This document shows, piece by piece, positions 1 to 5,520 of a stretch of DNA of 5,520 nucleotides. The position numbers were made by a program, and so were the translations under genes. The stretch is taken from assembly GCA_964569095.1 (NCBI GenBank), contig CAZMTB010000194.1, positions 1 through 5,520 of the forward strand, in the 5' to 3' direction. Positions within the stretch are counted from its first letter, which is position 1. Each line of letters begins with the position of its first letter. This DNA is from JALWSI01 sp964569095 [NCBI: uncultured Aquificales bacterium] (GTDB lineage: Bacteria; Thermosulfidibacterota; Thermosulfidibacteria; Thermosulfidibacterales). A model generated the notes under the pieces. The model did no database searches. It was not told the origin of the DNA and was given only the letters and a program-made list of their open reading frames with translations.

Positions 1-30
1 GTGGCTGAATAGCCGAGAGGAGGTAAGTGG

Positions 31-480
31 ATGAGGTGTTACGAGACGGTGGCGATCTTCGCGCCAGAATTGGAGCCGCCCCAGGTGGAGGAGGAGGTGA
101 GCGTTCTCACCAACTTCATAACCGCCAACGGCGGCGTAATCACAAAGGTTGAGAACTGGGGCAAGAAGCGCTTTGCCTACGAAATCGAGAAGAAGAGAGA
201 GGGAACCTACGTTCTGCTAAGATACCGTGGCAACGGCGAACTTGTCTCTGCCATAGACAGGGCGTGCAAGTTGAGCCACACGGTGCTGAGGCAACTCACA
301 GTGGTGAGAGATGAGGAGGAGTGTGCTGAGGTGGAGACCCAAGAGGTCACTACACCTGATGAAACCCATAGAGAGACAGAAGCGGCAGCACCACCGGCAG
401 AAACGGTGAGTGAGGAGGAGACCTCCAAAGAGGCGGTAGAAGAGGCATCGGAAGAGCCCAAGGAGGGCGAGGAGGGGTAA
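31..480 (+). CDS. rpsF: 30S ribosomal protein S6 with long acidic C-terminal tail
   Basis: S6 is a small-subunit protein that pairs with S18 on the platform of the 30S ribosome. Residues 4-93 match the S6 fold: a YETVAIF first strand, the GGVITKVENWGKKRFAY region (34-50), EGTYVLLRY (57-65) and the C-terminal VLRQLTVV strand (85-92). Typical bacterial S6 is about 95-135 residues. This one has 149 because residues 94-149 form a low-complexity tail with 23 Glu/Asp and few basic residues, presumably disordered. The ATG follows AGGAGGT (18-24) by six bases. It heads the rpsF-ssb-rpsR group and its TAA directly abuts the ssb start. The S6 assignment is certain; the role of the tail is not known. 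Confidence 0.97.
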   Translation: MRCYETVAIFAPELEPPQVEEEVSVLTNFITANGGVITKVENWGKKRFAYEIEKKREGTYVLLRYRGNGELVSAIDRACKLSHTVLRQLTVVRDEEECAEVETQEVTTPDETHRETEAAAPPAETVSEEETSKEAVEEASEEPKEGEEG

Positions 481-939
481 GTGGCACTCAACTACAACAA
501 GGTGATACTGGCTGGAAATCTTACCAAGGACCCCGAGTTAAGGTATCTTCCCAGCGGTACGGCAGTGGCCAACATGAGGCTGGCCACCACCCGCAGGTAC
601 AGGGGAAAAACCGGGGACATGGTGGACGAGGTCTGCTTCATAGACATCCAGGTGTACGGACGCCAGGCCGAGACCTGCGGTGAATACCTGAGCAGGGGTA
701 GCAACGTGCTGGTTGAGGGAAGGCTGAAGCTGAACGAATGGGAGAGCGACCAGGGAAGAAGGTCGAGGATCATCGTGGTGGCGGAGAGGGTGCAGTTCCT
801 CTCTACCAGAGACGACTCCACTCCCTCAGCTACCGTTCAGGAAGAGCCAAAGGCGACGGAAGAGGGAGCCGCGGCTTACAAAACACCTGATGTCGACGAC
901 GTTAAGATAGAACCAGAGGAAGACGACTTCCCATTCTAA
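481..939 (+). CDS. ssb: Single-stranded DNA-binding protein
   Basis: SSB coats single-stranded DNA during replication, recombination and repair and recruits partners through its C-terminal tip. Residues 4-108 form the OB fold, with the typical opening NKVILAGNLTKDPELRYLPSG, then VCFIDIQVYGRQAE (51-64) and LVEGRLKLNEW (77-87). Residues 109-152 are a short acidic linker ending EEDDFPF, a variant of the usual DDDIPF partner-binding tip. The start is GTG at 481, immediately after the rpsF stop; GGAGG at 471-475 inside the end of rpsF is correctly spaced, so translation is probably coupled to rpsF. The 152-residue length is usual. The position between rpsF and rpsR supports this being the main replicative SSB. 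Confidence 0.96.
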   Translation: MALNYNKVILAGNLTKDPELRYLPSGTAVANMRLATTRRYRGKTGDMVDEVCFIDIQVYGRQAETCGEYLSRGSNVLVEGRLKLNEWESDQGRRSRIIVVAERVQFLSTRDDSTPSATVQEEPKATEEGAAAYKTPDVDDVKIEPEEDDFPF

Positions 940-960
940 GGGTAGAAGAGGAGACCAAGT

Positions 961-1197
961 ATGAGACCGAGAAGGAAACGCCGTTTCTTTAGAAAGAAGG
1001 TCTGCAGATTCTGCGCAGACAAGATCAAAGAGGTAGACTACAAGGACGTGAATTTGTATGAGGCATCCCCCACCGAGAGGGGCAAGATAGTTCCCGCCCG
1101 GGTTACGGGAACCTGTGCCAAGCACCAGCGCCAGCTCTCCAGGGCGGTTAAGAGGGCCCGCTTCCTAGGACTGCTGCCCTACACCATCACCCGATAG
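961..1197 (+). CDS. rpsR: 30S ribosomal protein S18, zinc-binding (C+) type
   Basis: S18 binds S6 and 16S rRNA in the platform of the small subunit. The 78-residue product starts with a basic stretch and carries the family core [19 protein letters not shown] followed by [30 protein letters not shown]. Cys15, Cys18, Cys52 and His55 give a CxxC...CxxH set, as in S18 proteins of the zinc-binding C+ class; many bacteria have a cysteine-free paralogue as well, and none lies in this window. GAGGAG at 948-953 lies seven bases before the ATG. The gene follows ssb after 21 bases. In many genomes rplI comes next, but here efp does. Confidence 0.97.
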   Translation: MRPRRKRRFFRKKVCRFCADKIKEVDYKDVNLYEASPTERGKIVPARVTGTCAKHQRQLSRAVKRARFLGLLPYTITR

Positions 1198-1206
1198 GAG
1201 AAGAGA

Positions 1207-1767
1207 ATGATAGCGGCGGGTGACATCCGTCCAAACATGAAGGTGGAGCTGGACGGCGACCCATACCTGGTGGTGAACGCCGACCATGTGAAACCTGGCA
1301 AGGGTCAAGCCTTCTCGAGATTTCGGCTGAAGAACCTGCGCACCGGGGCTGTAATAGAGAAGACCTACAAAGTAGGCGAAAAGCTGAAAAAGGCCGACTT
1401 CGTGGTGAGAAAGATGCAGTACCTCTACAGCCAGGAGGATAGCGCCGTCTTCATGGACATGGAGACCTACGATCAGATAGAGGTGCCCTTCTCCACGATA
1501 GAGAACGAGCGCTACTTCCTGCAGGAGAATCTAGAGGTTAAGGTACTGCTCTTCAAGGGAAGTCCGGTTGGAGTGGACCTGCCTGCGGCGGTGGAGCTCA
1601 CCGTGGTGGAGACAGAGCCCGGAGTGAAGGGAGACACCGCCTCGGGAGGCACAAAGCCCGCCAAACTGGAGACCGGGGCGGTGGTGCAGGTACCCTTCTT
1701 CATAAACGAGGGGGACAGGGTGAAGGTAGACACCAGAAAAGGCGAGTACCTCGAGAGAGTGAAGTGA
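1207..1767 (+). CDS. efp: Translation elongation factor P
   Basis: EF-P enters stalled ribosomes near the E site and promotes peptide bond formation at consecutive prolines. The 186-residue length is standard. Domain I (about 1-63) contains the [10 protein letters not shown] loop; Lys32 at its tip is the residue that other bacteria modify (beta-lysyl or 5-aminopentanol chemistry), so this is a lysine-type rather than an arginine/rhamnose-type EF-P. Domain II carries [13 protein letters not shown] (82-94), and domain III ends with the family signature [31 protein letters not shown] region (156-186). No modification enzyme gene is in the window. AGGAG (1196-1200) overlaps the rpsR stop and sits six bases before the ATG. 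Its TGA overlaps the accB start. Confidence 0.97.
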   Translation: MIAAGDIRPNMKVELDGDPYLVVNADHVKPGKGQAFSRFRLKNLRTGAVIEKTYKVGEKLKKADFVVRKMQYLYSQEDSAVFMDMETYDQIEVPFSTIENERYFLQENLEVKVLLFKGSPVGVDLPAAVELTVVETEPGVKGDTASGGTKPAKLETGAVVQVPFFINEGDRVKVDTRKGEYLERVK

Positions 1768-2255
1768 TGGAGCTTGCCGACGTCCTTACCCTGCTCGACA
1801 GGTTGGCCGAGATAGGCGAGAAGAACGACGTAGAGCTAAAGTACGACGGGCTAACCATAAAGATAAAGCGTCCCTGCGCCGGGGGGGTAACAGCACCACC
1901 CCCGGTAGGTATGCAAGGTTATCCCCAGCCTTTGGAGGCCGAGGCACCACCTCAACCCATCCCACCACCACCCGAACCCAAGAGGGAAGGGGATTCGGAA
2001 TTCCCACCGGGGATGGAAGTGGTGAAGTCGCCCATAGTGGGCACCTTCTACAGGGCCCCATCTCCTGAATCTCCCCCTTACGTGGAGGTGGGTAGCCACG
2101 TGAAGAAGGGAGACACCCTCTGCATAATAGAGGCCATGAAGATCATGAACGAGATAGAGGCAGACACAGAGGGAAAGGTGGTAGAGATACTGGTGGAAAA
2201 CGGCCAGCCAGTGGAGTTTGGACAGCCCCTCTTTCTAATTGACCCAAATGGTTAA
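1767..2255 (+). CDS. accB: Biotin carboxyl carrier protein of acetyl-CoA carboxylase
   Basis: AccB carries biotin between biotin carboxylase and carboxyltransferase in the first step of fatty acid synthesis. In the 162-residue product, residues 1-36 form the N-terminal helix and strand typical of AccB ([33 protein letters not shown]). Residues 37-82 are a proline-rich linker with PPP (44-46) and PPPP (66-69), and 84-162 form the biotinyl domain, with [24 protein letters not shown] and the EAMK motif; Lys125 is the biotin acceptor. I place the start at ATG 1767, whose A is also the last base of the efp TGA. A GTG at 1764 in the same frame would add one residue. The only ribosome-site-like sequence is a weak GAGAG, so initiation probably depends on reinitiation after efp. 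Confidence 0.95.
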   Translation: MELADVLTLLDRLAEIGEKNDVELKYDGLTIKIKRPCAGGVTAPPPVGMQGYPQPLEAEAPPQPIPPPPEPKREGDSEFPPGMEVVKSPIVGTFYRAPSPESPPYVEVGSHVKKGDTLCIIEAMKIMNEIEADTEGKVVEILVENGQPVEFGQPLFLIDPNG

Positions 2256-2273
2256 TCCATAAAAGGAACTGCC

Positions 2274-3611
2274 GTGTTCAAAAGGGTTCTCGTAGCCAAC
2301 AGGGGAGAGATTGCCCTGCGCATAATCAGGGCGTGCCACGAGCTGGGAATAGAGGCGGTACTGGTCCACTCGGAGGCAGACGCCCAGAGCCTGCCAGTGG
2401 CAATGGCCGACGAGGCCATCTGCATCGGTCCGCCAGACACCACTAAGAGCTACCTCAACGTTCAGGCAATAATAAGCGCCGCCGAGATAGCCAACGTTGA
2501 CGCCATTCACCCAGGGTACGGCTTCCTCGCCGAGAACGCCCAGTTCGCCGAGATATGCGAGGCCTGCGGTTACAGGTTCATAGGGCCTTCTCCAGAGGTC
2601 ATCACCATGCTGGGAGACAAGGCCCAGGCACGGAAGTTCGTTGACGGTTTAGGGGTACCCGTAATTCCAGGAAGCAGGGGAGAGGTGGAGAGCGAAGAGG
2701 ATGCCCTGCAGGTAGCAGAACGCATAGGATTCCCCGTGATCATCAAGGCCTCTGCCGGTGGAGGTGGCAGGGGAATGCGGATAGCAAAGAACAGGGAGGA
2801 ACTATCCCGGCTCTACAAGACCGCCAGAACCGAGGCAGAGGCAGCATTTGGAGAGCCCACGGTCTACCTTGAAAGGTACATAAAGCCCTCTCGCCACATA
2901 GAGGTTCAGGTGATTGGCAGGGAAGGGGGAGAGGTGCTATGTTTGGGAGAGAGGGAGTGTTCCTTGCAGAGGAGGCACCAAAAGGTGATGGAGGAGTCAC
3001 CTGCCCTCGTATCTGAAGAGAGGCGCCACAGGCTCTACCAGGATGCCGTCACCATTGCCCGGGAGGTGGGTTACACCAGTGCGGGAACCGTGGAGTTTCT
3101 ACTGGATGACCAGGAAAACCACTACTTCATCGAGATGAACACCCGCATACAGGTTGAACATCCCGTAACCGAGATGGTCACGGGAATAGACCTGGTGAAG
3201 GAACAGATAAGGGTTGCAGCAGGACACCCCTTCTCCTGCTCCCAGGAAGAGATAAACCCAAAAGGCTGGGCAATAGAGTTCAGAATAAACGCTGAGGATC
3301 CCCATACCTTCACCCCCTCTCCAGGAAAGATAGAGAGGTGGGTAGTGCCTGGAGGACCGGGAATAAGGATAGACACCGCCGTTTATCAAGGCTACACGGT
3401 TCCTCCCTTCTACGACTCCCTGGTGGCCAAATTGATAGTCTGGGGCAAAGACCGTGAAGAGGCAATAAGAAGGGGAGAGAGGGCGTTGAGAGAGTTCAGG
3501 GTAGAGGGAATAGAAACCACTATCCCACTCCACCTCGCCATCCTGAAGTCGCCGGACTTCGCCAAGGGAAGATGCCACACCAGCTGGCTTGACAATTTCA
3601 CTTTCATTTAG
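2274..3611 (+). CDS. accC: Biotin carboxylase subunit of acetyl-CoA carboxylase
   Basis: AccC uses ATP and bicarbonate to carboxylate biotin on AccB. The 445-residue length fits the family (about 445-450). The N-terminal domain starts [19 protein letters not shown] and contains [15 protein letters not shown] (78-92). The ATP-grasp region has Lys116, Lys158 and the glycine loop [11 protein letters not shown] (159-169). Lys237 lies in RRHQKVMEE, and the catalytic stretch [16 protein letters not shown] supplies Glu287, Asn289, Arg291, Gln293 and Glu295; Arg337 lies in EFRINAED. All expected active-site residues are present. The GTG start follows AAGGA (2263-2267) by six bases, 18 bases after accB. 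No accA or accD follows. A propionyl- or other acyl-CoA carboxylase role cannot be excluded without the carboxyltransferase. Confidence 0.96.
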   Translation: MFKRVLVANRGEIALRIIRACHELGIEAVLVHSEADAQSLPVAMADEAICIGPPDTTKSYLNVQAIISAAEIANVDAIHPGYGFLAENAQFAEICEACGYRFIGPSPEVITMLGDKAQARKFVDGLGVPVIPGSRGEVESEEDALQVAERIGFPVIIKASAGGGGRGMRIAKNREELSRLYKTARTEAEAAFGEPTVYLERYIKPSRHIEVQVIGREGGEVLCLGERECSLQRRHQKVMEESPALVSEERRHRLYQDAVTIAREVGYTSAGTVEFLLDDQENHYFIEMNTRIQVEHPVTEMVTGIDLVKEQIRVAAGHPFSCSQEEINPKGWAIEFRINAEDPHTFTPSPGKIERWVVPGGPGIRIDTAVYQGYTVPPFYDSLVAKLIVWGKDREEAIRRGERALREFRVEGIETTIPLHLAILKSPDFAKGRCHTSWLDNFTFI

Positions 3612-3617
3612 AATTAT
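3589..3617 (+). promoter_or_regulatory. Candidate sigma70-type promoter for the downstream gene
   Basis: TTGACA (3589-3594) matches the -35 consensus exactly. After 17 bases comes AATTAT (3612-3617), which matches four of six -10 positions. The -35 lies inside the last codons of accC and the -10 just after its stop. Transcription would start near 3624, giving a leader of about 65 bases before the ATG at 3690. This is a consensus match only. Confidence 0.4.
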
Positions 3618-3639
3618 TCAGTGTCGCTAAACACAACCA

Positions 3640-3663
3640 GGGATAAGACCAACTCTTTATCCC
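3640..3663. repeat. Perfect 7-bp inverted repeat in the leader of the gene at 3690
   Basis: GGGATAA (3640-3646) and TTATCCC (3657-3663) are exact reverse complements separated by ten bases. The repeat lies between the candidate promoter and the ribosome site of the next gene. No T-run follows on either strand, so it does not look like an intrinsic terminator. It could be an operator or a leader hairpin. Confidence 0.45.
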
Positions 3664-3689
3664 CCATAAGGTGATTCAGGAGGTGTGCA

Positions 3690-4199
3690 ATGGTGAAGAG
3701 CTTGGCCATAGAGAAGATGGGAAGAGAGGAGCTCATCAAACTCCTGGAGGCCCATGCCAAGAACTGGCTGGCCTTAGATGGATGCTGGTTCTTGGCAGCA
3801 GAGTCGGAGTTCAGCTGGGACACGGCCCTTAAACTGGACGAGGTAGCCTGGAGACAGTACACCGTGTCAGAGGCGAGTAGAATAAAGAGGGCATTCGGAA
3901 TAACCGGTGAGAGGGGATTGAGGGACCTGGAGCTTGCCCTTCAGCTGCGCCCCTATGCCTTGGTAAACGACCACAGGATCTACTACGAGAGGGACGGCTC
4001 CCTGGTATTAGAGATGCTGGGATGCAGGGTACAGGATACCAGGGAGAGAAAGGGGCTACCACTCCACAAGTGCAAGCCCGTGGGACTCATAGAGTACAGC
4101 GGTTTTGCCAAAACCATAAACCCCGCCATCAAAACCACCTGCATCCACTGCCCTCCAGACCCTGGGGTGAAGGCCTGCAAGTGGAGGTTTGAACTTTAG
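3690..4199 (+). CDS. Cysteine-containing protein resembling the DUF6125 family, function unknown
   Basis: This 169-residue soluble protein has no signal peptide or membrane segment. It resembles a family of anaerobe proteins annotated DUF6125, possibly related to L-2-amino-thiazoline-4-carboxylic acid hydrolase-like proteins; this is recalled similarity, not a search. An N-terminal helical part contains KNWLALDGCWFLAAE (24-38) and SEASRIKRAFGI (60-71). The second half has CRVQDTRERKGLPLHKCKPVG (112-132) and then CIHCPPDPGVKACKW (151-165). Cys112, Cys128, Cys151, Cys154 and Cys163 could form a metal or cofactor site; Cys32 lies apart. AGGAGGTG (3678-3685) makes the ATG start secure. The 78-base gap from accC holds a candidate promoter, so it may be transcribed separately. 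No reaction can be assigned. Confidence 0.85.
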   Translation: MVKSLAIEKMGREELIKLLEAHAKNWLALDGCWFLAAESEFSWDTALKLDEVAWRQYTVSEASRIKRAFGITGERGLRDLELALQLRPYALVNDHRIYYERDGSLVLEMLGCRVQDTRERKGLPLHKCKPVGLIEYSGFAKTINPAIKTTCIHCPPDPGVKACKWRFEL

Positions 4200-4203
4200 A
4201 GTG

Positions 4204-5310
4204 TCACTTCACCTTCCGCTCGGCAGCCTCCCTGGTTAACACGTCAACGTAGCTGCGTATGCAGTTCTTGCCCTCAGACTTAGCAAGGTAGAGAGCGCTT
4301 TCGCACTTGTCGAGTAGGGTTTCGAAGGTGTCTTTGCGATCCGCCTCCGCGAACCCCATGCTAACAGTGGTAGAGACCTCCTCCCCCTGATGAGAGATGG
4401 TTATGGCGTCTATCTTGTCTTTCAACCTCTGGGCCACTCGGGAAGCAGTCTTGATGGATACATCCCTGAGAAGAACGAGAAAGGTGCCTCCGCGGTACTG
4501 GGCGATGAAGTCGTTTCCCCTCAGCTCGCTGCTGATCACCCTCACCAGCCTTCTTAGGTATAGATCACCCACATCCTCTCCGTATTTGTCATTTATGGCA
4601 GCGAGGTTATCCACATCCACCATGAGAATAGTAAATGGCTCATCAACAAGATCTTTGCGCCTAAGGAGCTTACGTACTATCATCTTAAAGATGTTCAGCT
4701 TCATGGCTCCAGAAACGGGGTCCAAAGCGCTGCTCTTTATCTTGCCTGCAAGGTGGTCTTCCATCTTGGAGATCTGTTCATTCAGCTGCTTCAGGGTGTA
4801 ACCGGTCTTCACGTCAACGTGGTTCACCAAGTCGCTCAAACGGTCCACATCACCCTTCTCGAGAGCGTTCTCTTTCACCCTCAACCTGCACCTGTTCAGC
4901 AACCTCTTCTCGTCCCTGGAGATCTCTCCTCTCTCAAGAACCATCTCTGCCACGTGGAACAGGAGGTTTCTCAACTCTCTAAGGATTTTTTTAACCTCTT
5001 GGCTAAGGTTAAGTGAGACCTGCTCTACGGCAACCTGTTCCTTGTTTTCGCCGGCATCCAGGATTTCAACCACCTTGTCGTAGGCAGAGAACACCTGGGC
5101 TATCTGAGGATTTCTTATTCCCCGCTCCCGCAGATAGGCAAAGGCAAGGAACCATATGGTGTAGTTTTCGGGGGTTGGAGCAATACGGCTCTTGGAGAAG
5201 AAGTCGAACACCTCGTGGCTTAGATCAAAGATCAGCTGTTTATCCGACTCAGAGAGGGAACCCTCTTTTATCCTCTCCCAAAGCTGTATCTCGCTCTTCT
5301 CTTTCTCCAA
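4204..5310 (-). CDS. GGDEF-domain protein with degenerate active site and intact I-site
   Basis: GGDEF proteins make cyclic di-GMP from GTP. Numbering from the TTG at 5310 (368 residues), positions 15-85 form an N-terminal domain with RIAPTPENYTIWFLAFAY (42-59), a motif recurring before GGDEF domains in other bacteria. Residues 90-190 are helical, probably coiled. The GGDEF domain runs from LDPVSG (196-201) to about 355, with VDVDN (231-235), IND (239-241), GD (248-249) and ALYLAKSEGKN (339-349). The signature reads RGGTF (273-277), lacking both acidic residues, while RGND (264-267) is an RxxD I-site at the correct five-residue spacing. It is therefore more likely a c-di-GMP receptor than an active cyclase. 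No membrane segment is seen. A GTG at 5325 would add five residues. Confidence 0.88.
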   Translation of the reverse strand: MEKEKSEIQLWERIKEGSLSESDKQLIFDLSHEVFDFFSKSRIAPTPENYTIWFLAFAYLRERGIRNPQIAQVFSAYDKVVEILDAGENKEQVAVEQVSLNLSQEVKKILRELRNLLFHVAEMVLERGEISRDEKRLLNRCRLRVKENALEKGDVDRLSDLVNHVDVKTGYTLKQLNEQISKMEDHLAGKIKSSALDPVSGAMKLNIFKMIVRKLLRRKDLVDEPFTILMVDVDNLAAINDKYGEDVGDLYLRRLVRVISSELRGNDFIAQYRGGTFLVLLRDVSIKTASRVAQRLKDKIDAITISHQGEEVSTTVSMGFAEADRKDTFETLLDKCESALYLAKSEGKNCIRSYVDVLTREAAERKVK

Positions 5311-5317
5311 AACAGAG

Positions 5318-5322
5318 CTCCT
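5318..5322 (-). promoter_or_regulatory. Ribosome-binding site favouring the TTG start of the GGDEF gene
   Basis: On the minus strand AGGAG occupies 5322-5318 and is followed after seven bases by TTG (5310-5308). The GTG at 5325 follows an in-frame TAG directly and has no purine-rich site before it. The ribosome site therefore favours TTG, making the protein 368 rather than 373 residues. Confidence 0.5.
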
Positions 5323-5342
5323 CACCTAGATAAGGTCAACAC

Positions 5343-5367
5343 CAGAGGGTGAGTTTATACCCCTCTG
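5343..5367. repeat. Perfect 7-bp inverted repeat over the stop codon of the partial gene
   Basis: CAGAGGG (5343-5349) and CCCTCTG (5361-5367) are exact complements around an 11-base loop that includes the TAA of the upstream minus-strand gene (5355-5357). No T-run follows in the minus direction, so full termination is doubtful. It may be an mRNA hairpin between two co-transcribed genes. Confidence 0.35.
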
Positions 5368-5520
5368 AGACAATCTGCAAGCACCCTCATCTCTTCACAC
5401 TCCACGAGAGCAGAGAAGAAAGGCTCTCCTCCTGCCACCACGGAGCAGGAGAGAAGCAGGGGACTATCCTCCAAAAACCCCGATCTGCCCCCCGCCTCTC
5501 CCACAAGTAGAACTCCTGCT
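5355..5520 (-). CDS. C-terminal end of an unrecognised gene, cut by the window edge
   Basis: The minus strand read from 5519 stays open for 54 codons to TAA at 5357-5355. It gives a plausible protein end: AGVLLVGEAGG (first 11 residues), a hydrophobic-and-small stretch LLLSCSVVAGG (21-31), then GEPFFSALVECEEMRVLADCLRGV. Codon choice resembles the neighbouring genes. It lies 29 bases upstream of the GTG codon of the GGDEF gene in the same direction, consistent with a shared transcript. I do not recognise a family. A second minus-strand frame, read from 5518, is also open for part of this stretch but gives a tryptophan-heavy product that ends earlier, so I prefer this frame. Confidence 0.5.
   Translation of the reverse strand, partial: AGVLLVGEAGGRSGFLEDSPLLLSCSVVAGGEPFFSALVECEEMRVLADCLRGV

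Noticed and set aside
1-12. GTG GCT GAA TAG at the left edge as the end of an upstream gene
   Set aside because: Three codons before a stop are too few to support a gene, and another frame is also open here.
3099-3578. Long minus-strand open frame opposite accC
   Set aside because: The plus strand codes an intact biotin carboxylase with all active-site residues; the antisense product has no recognisable domain.
4002-4041. TGGTAT ... ATACCA inverted repeat in the DUF6125-like gene
   Set aside because: It is only six bases long with a wide loop and lies in conserved coding sequence; it is likely chance.
4166-4213. GGTGAAG ... CTTCACC pairing across the convergent stops as a bidirectional terminator
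   Set aside because: The loop is over 30 bases and no T-run follows on either strand.
4397-5333. Overlapping plus-strand reading frames opposite the GGDEF gene
   Set aside because: They are antisense to a clear GGDEF domain, have unlikely compositions and lack supporting ribosome sites.
5334-5339. TTGACC on the minus strand as a -35 box for the GGDEF gene
   Set aside because: At 17-base spacing the -10 would be TCTGTT inside the gene, a poor match placed downstream of the start region.
5422-5455. Imperfect hairpin of CTCTCCTCCTGC with GCAGGAGAG
   Set aside because: The stem needs a bulge, no T-run follows, and it lies within the likely coding end of the partial gene.

Overview
The window is ordinary bacterial chromosome. 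It is dense, mostly single-copy housekeeping DNA with strong AGGAG-type ribosome sites, several GTG starts, and many AGG/AGA arginine and ATA isoleucine codons, a pattern often seen in thermophilic anaerobes. An ssb gene between rpsF and rpsR is the arrangement of Firmicutes, Synergistetes and related phyla rather than Enterobacteria. I cannot name the phylum from this sequence alone.

Positions 31-3611 hold a tight plus-strand run of six genes: rpsF (ribosomal protein S6 with a long acidic tail), ssb, rpsR (zinc-type S18), efp (elongation factor P), accB (biotin carboxyl carrier protein) and accC (biotin carboxylase). Gaps are 0, 21, 9, -1 and 18 bases, and no internal promoter or terminator is evident, so they are probably one transcript. 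It joins 30S subunit assembly, single-stranded DNA binding, rescue of ribosomes stalled at polyproline, and the first half-reaction of malonyl-CoA synthesis. The carboxyltransferase genes (accA/accD) and a biotin ligase are not here. AccB is the only protein in the window with runs of three or more prolines, and it directly overlaps efp.

Positions 3612-3689 form a short spacer with a candidate promoter whose -35 lies inside the accC 3' end, a perfect 7-bp inverted repeat and a strong ribosome site. It leads into a 169-residue cysteine-containing protein that resembles the uncharacterised DUF6125 family.

Positions 4204-5520 are minus strand. A GGDEF-type protein, with a degenerate catalytic motif but an intact c-di-GMP-binding I-site, converges on the DUF6125-like gene with four bases between stop codons. 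Upstream of it (5355-5520) is the C-terminal end of an unrecognised minus-strand gene cut by the window edge.

No tRNA, rRNA, CRISPR array, insertion sequence or phage feature was seen. The most interesting points are the GGDEF protein as a probable c-di-GMP receptor rather than a synthase, and the efp/accB pairing. I found no clear evidence for a wholly new multi-gene system.
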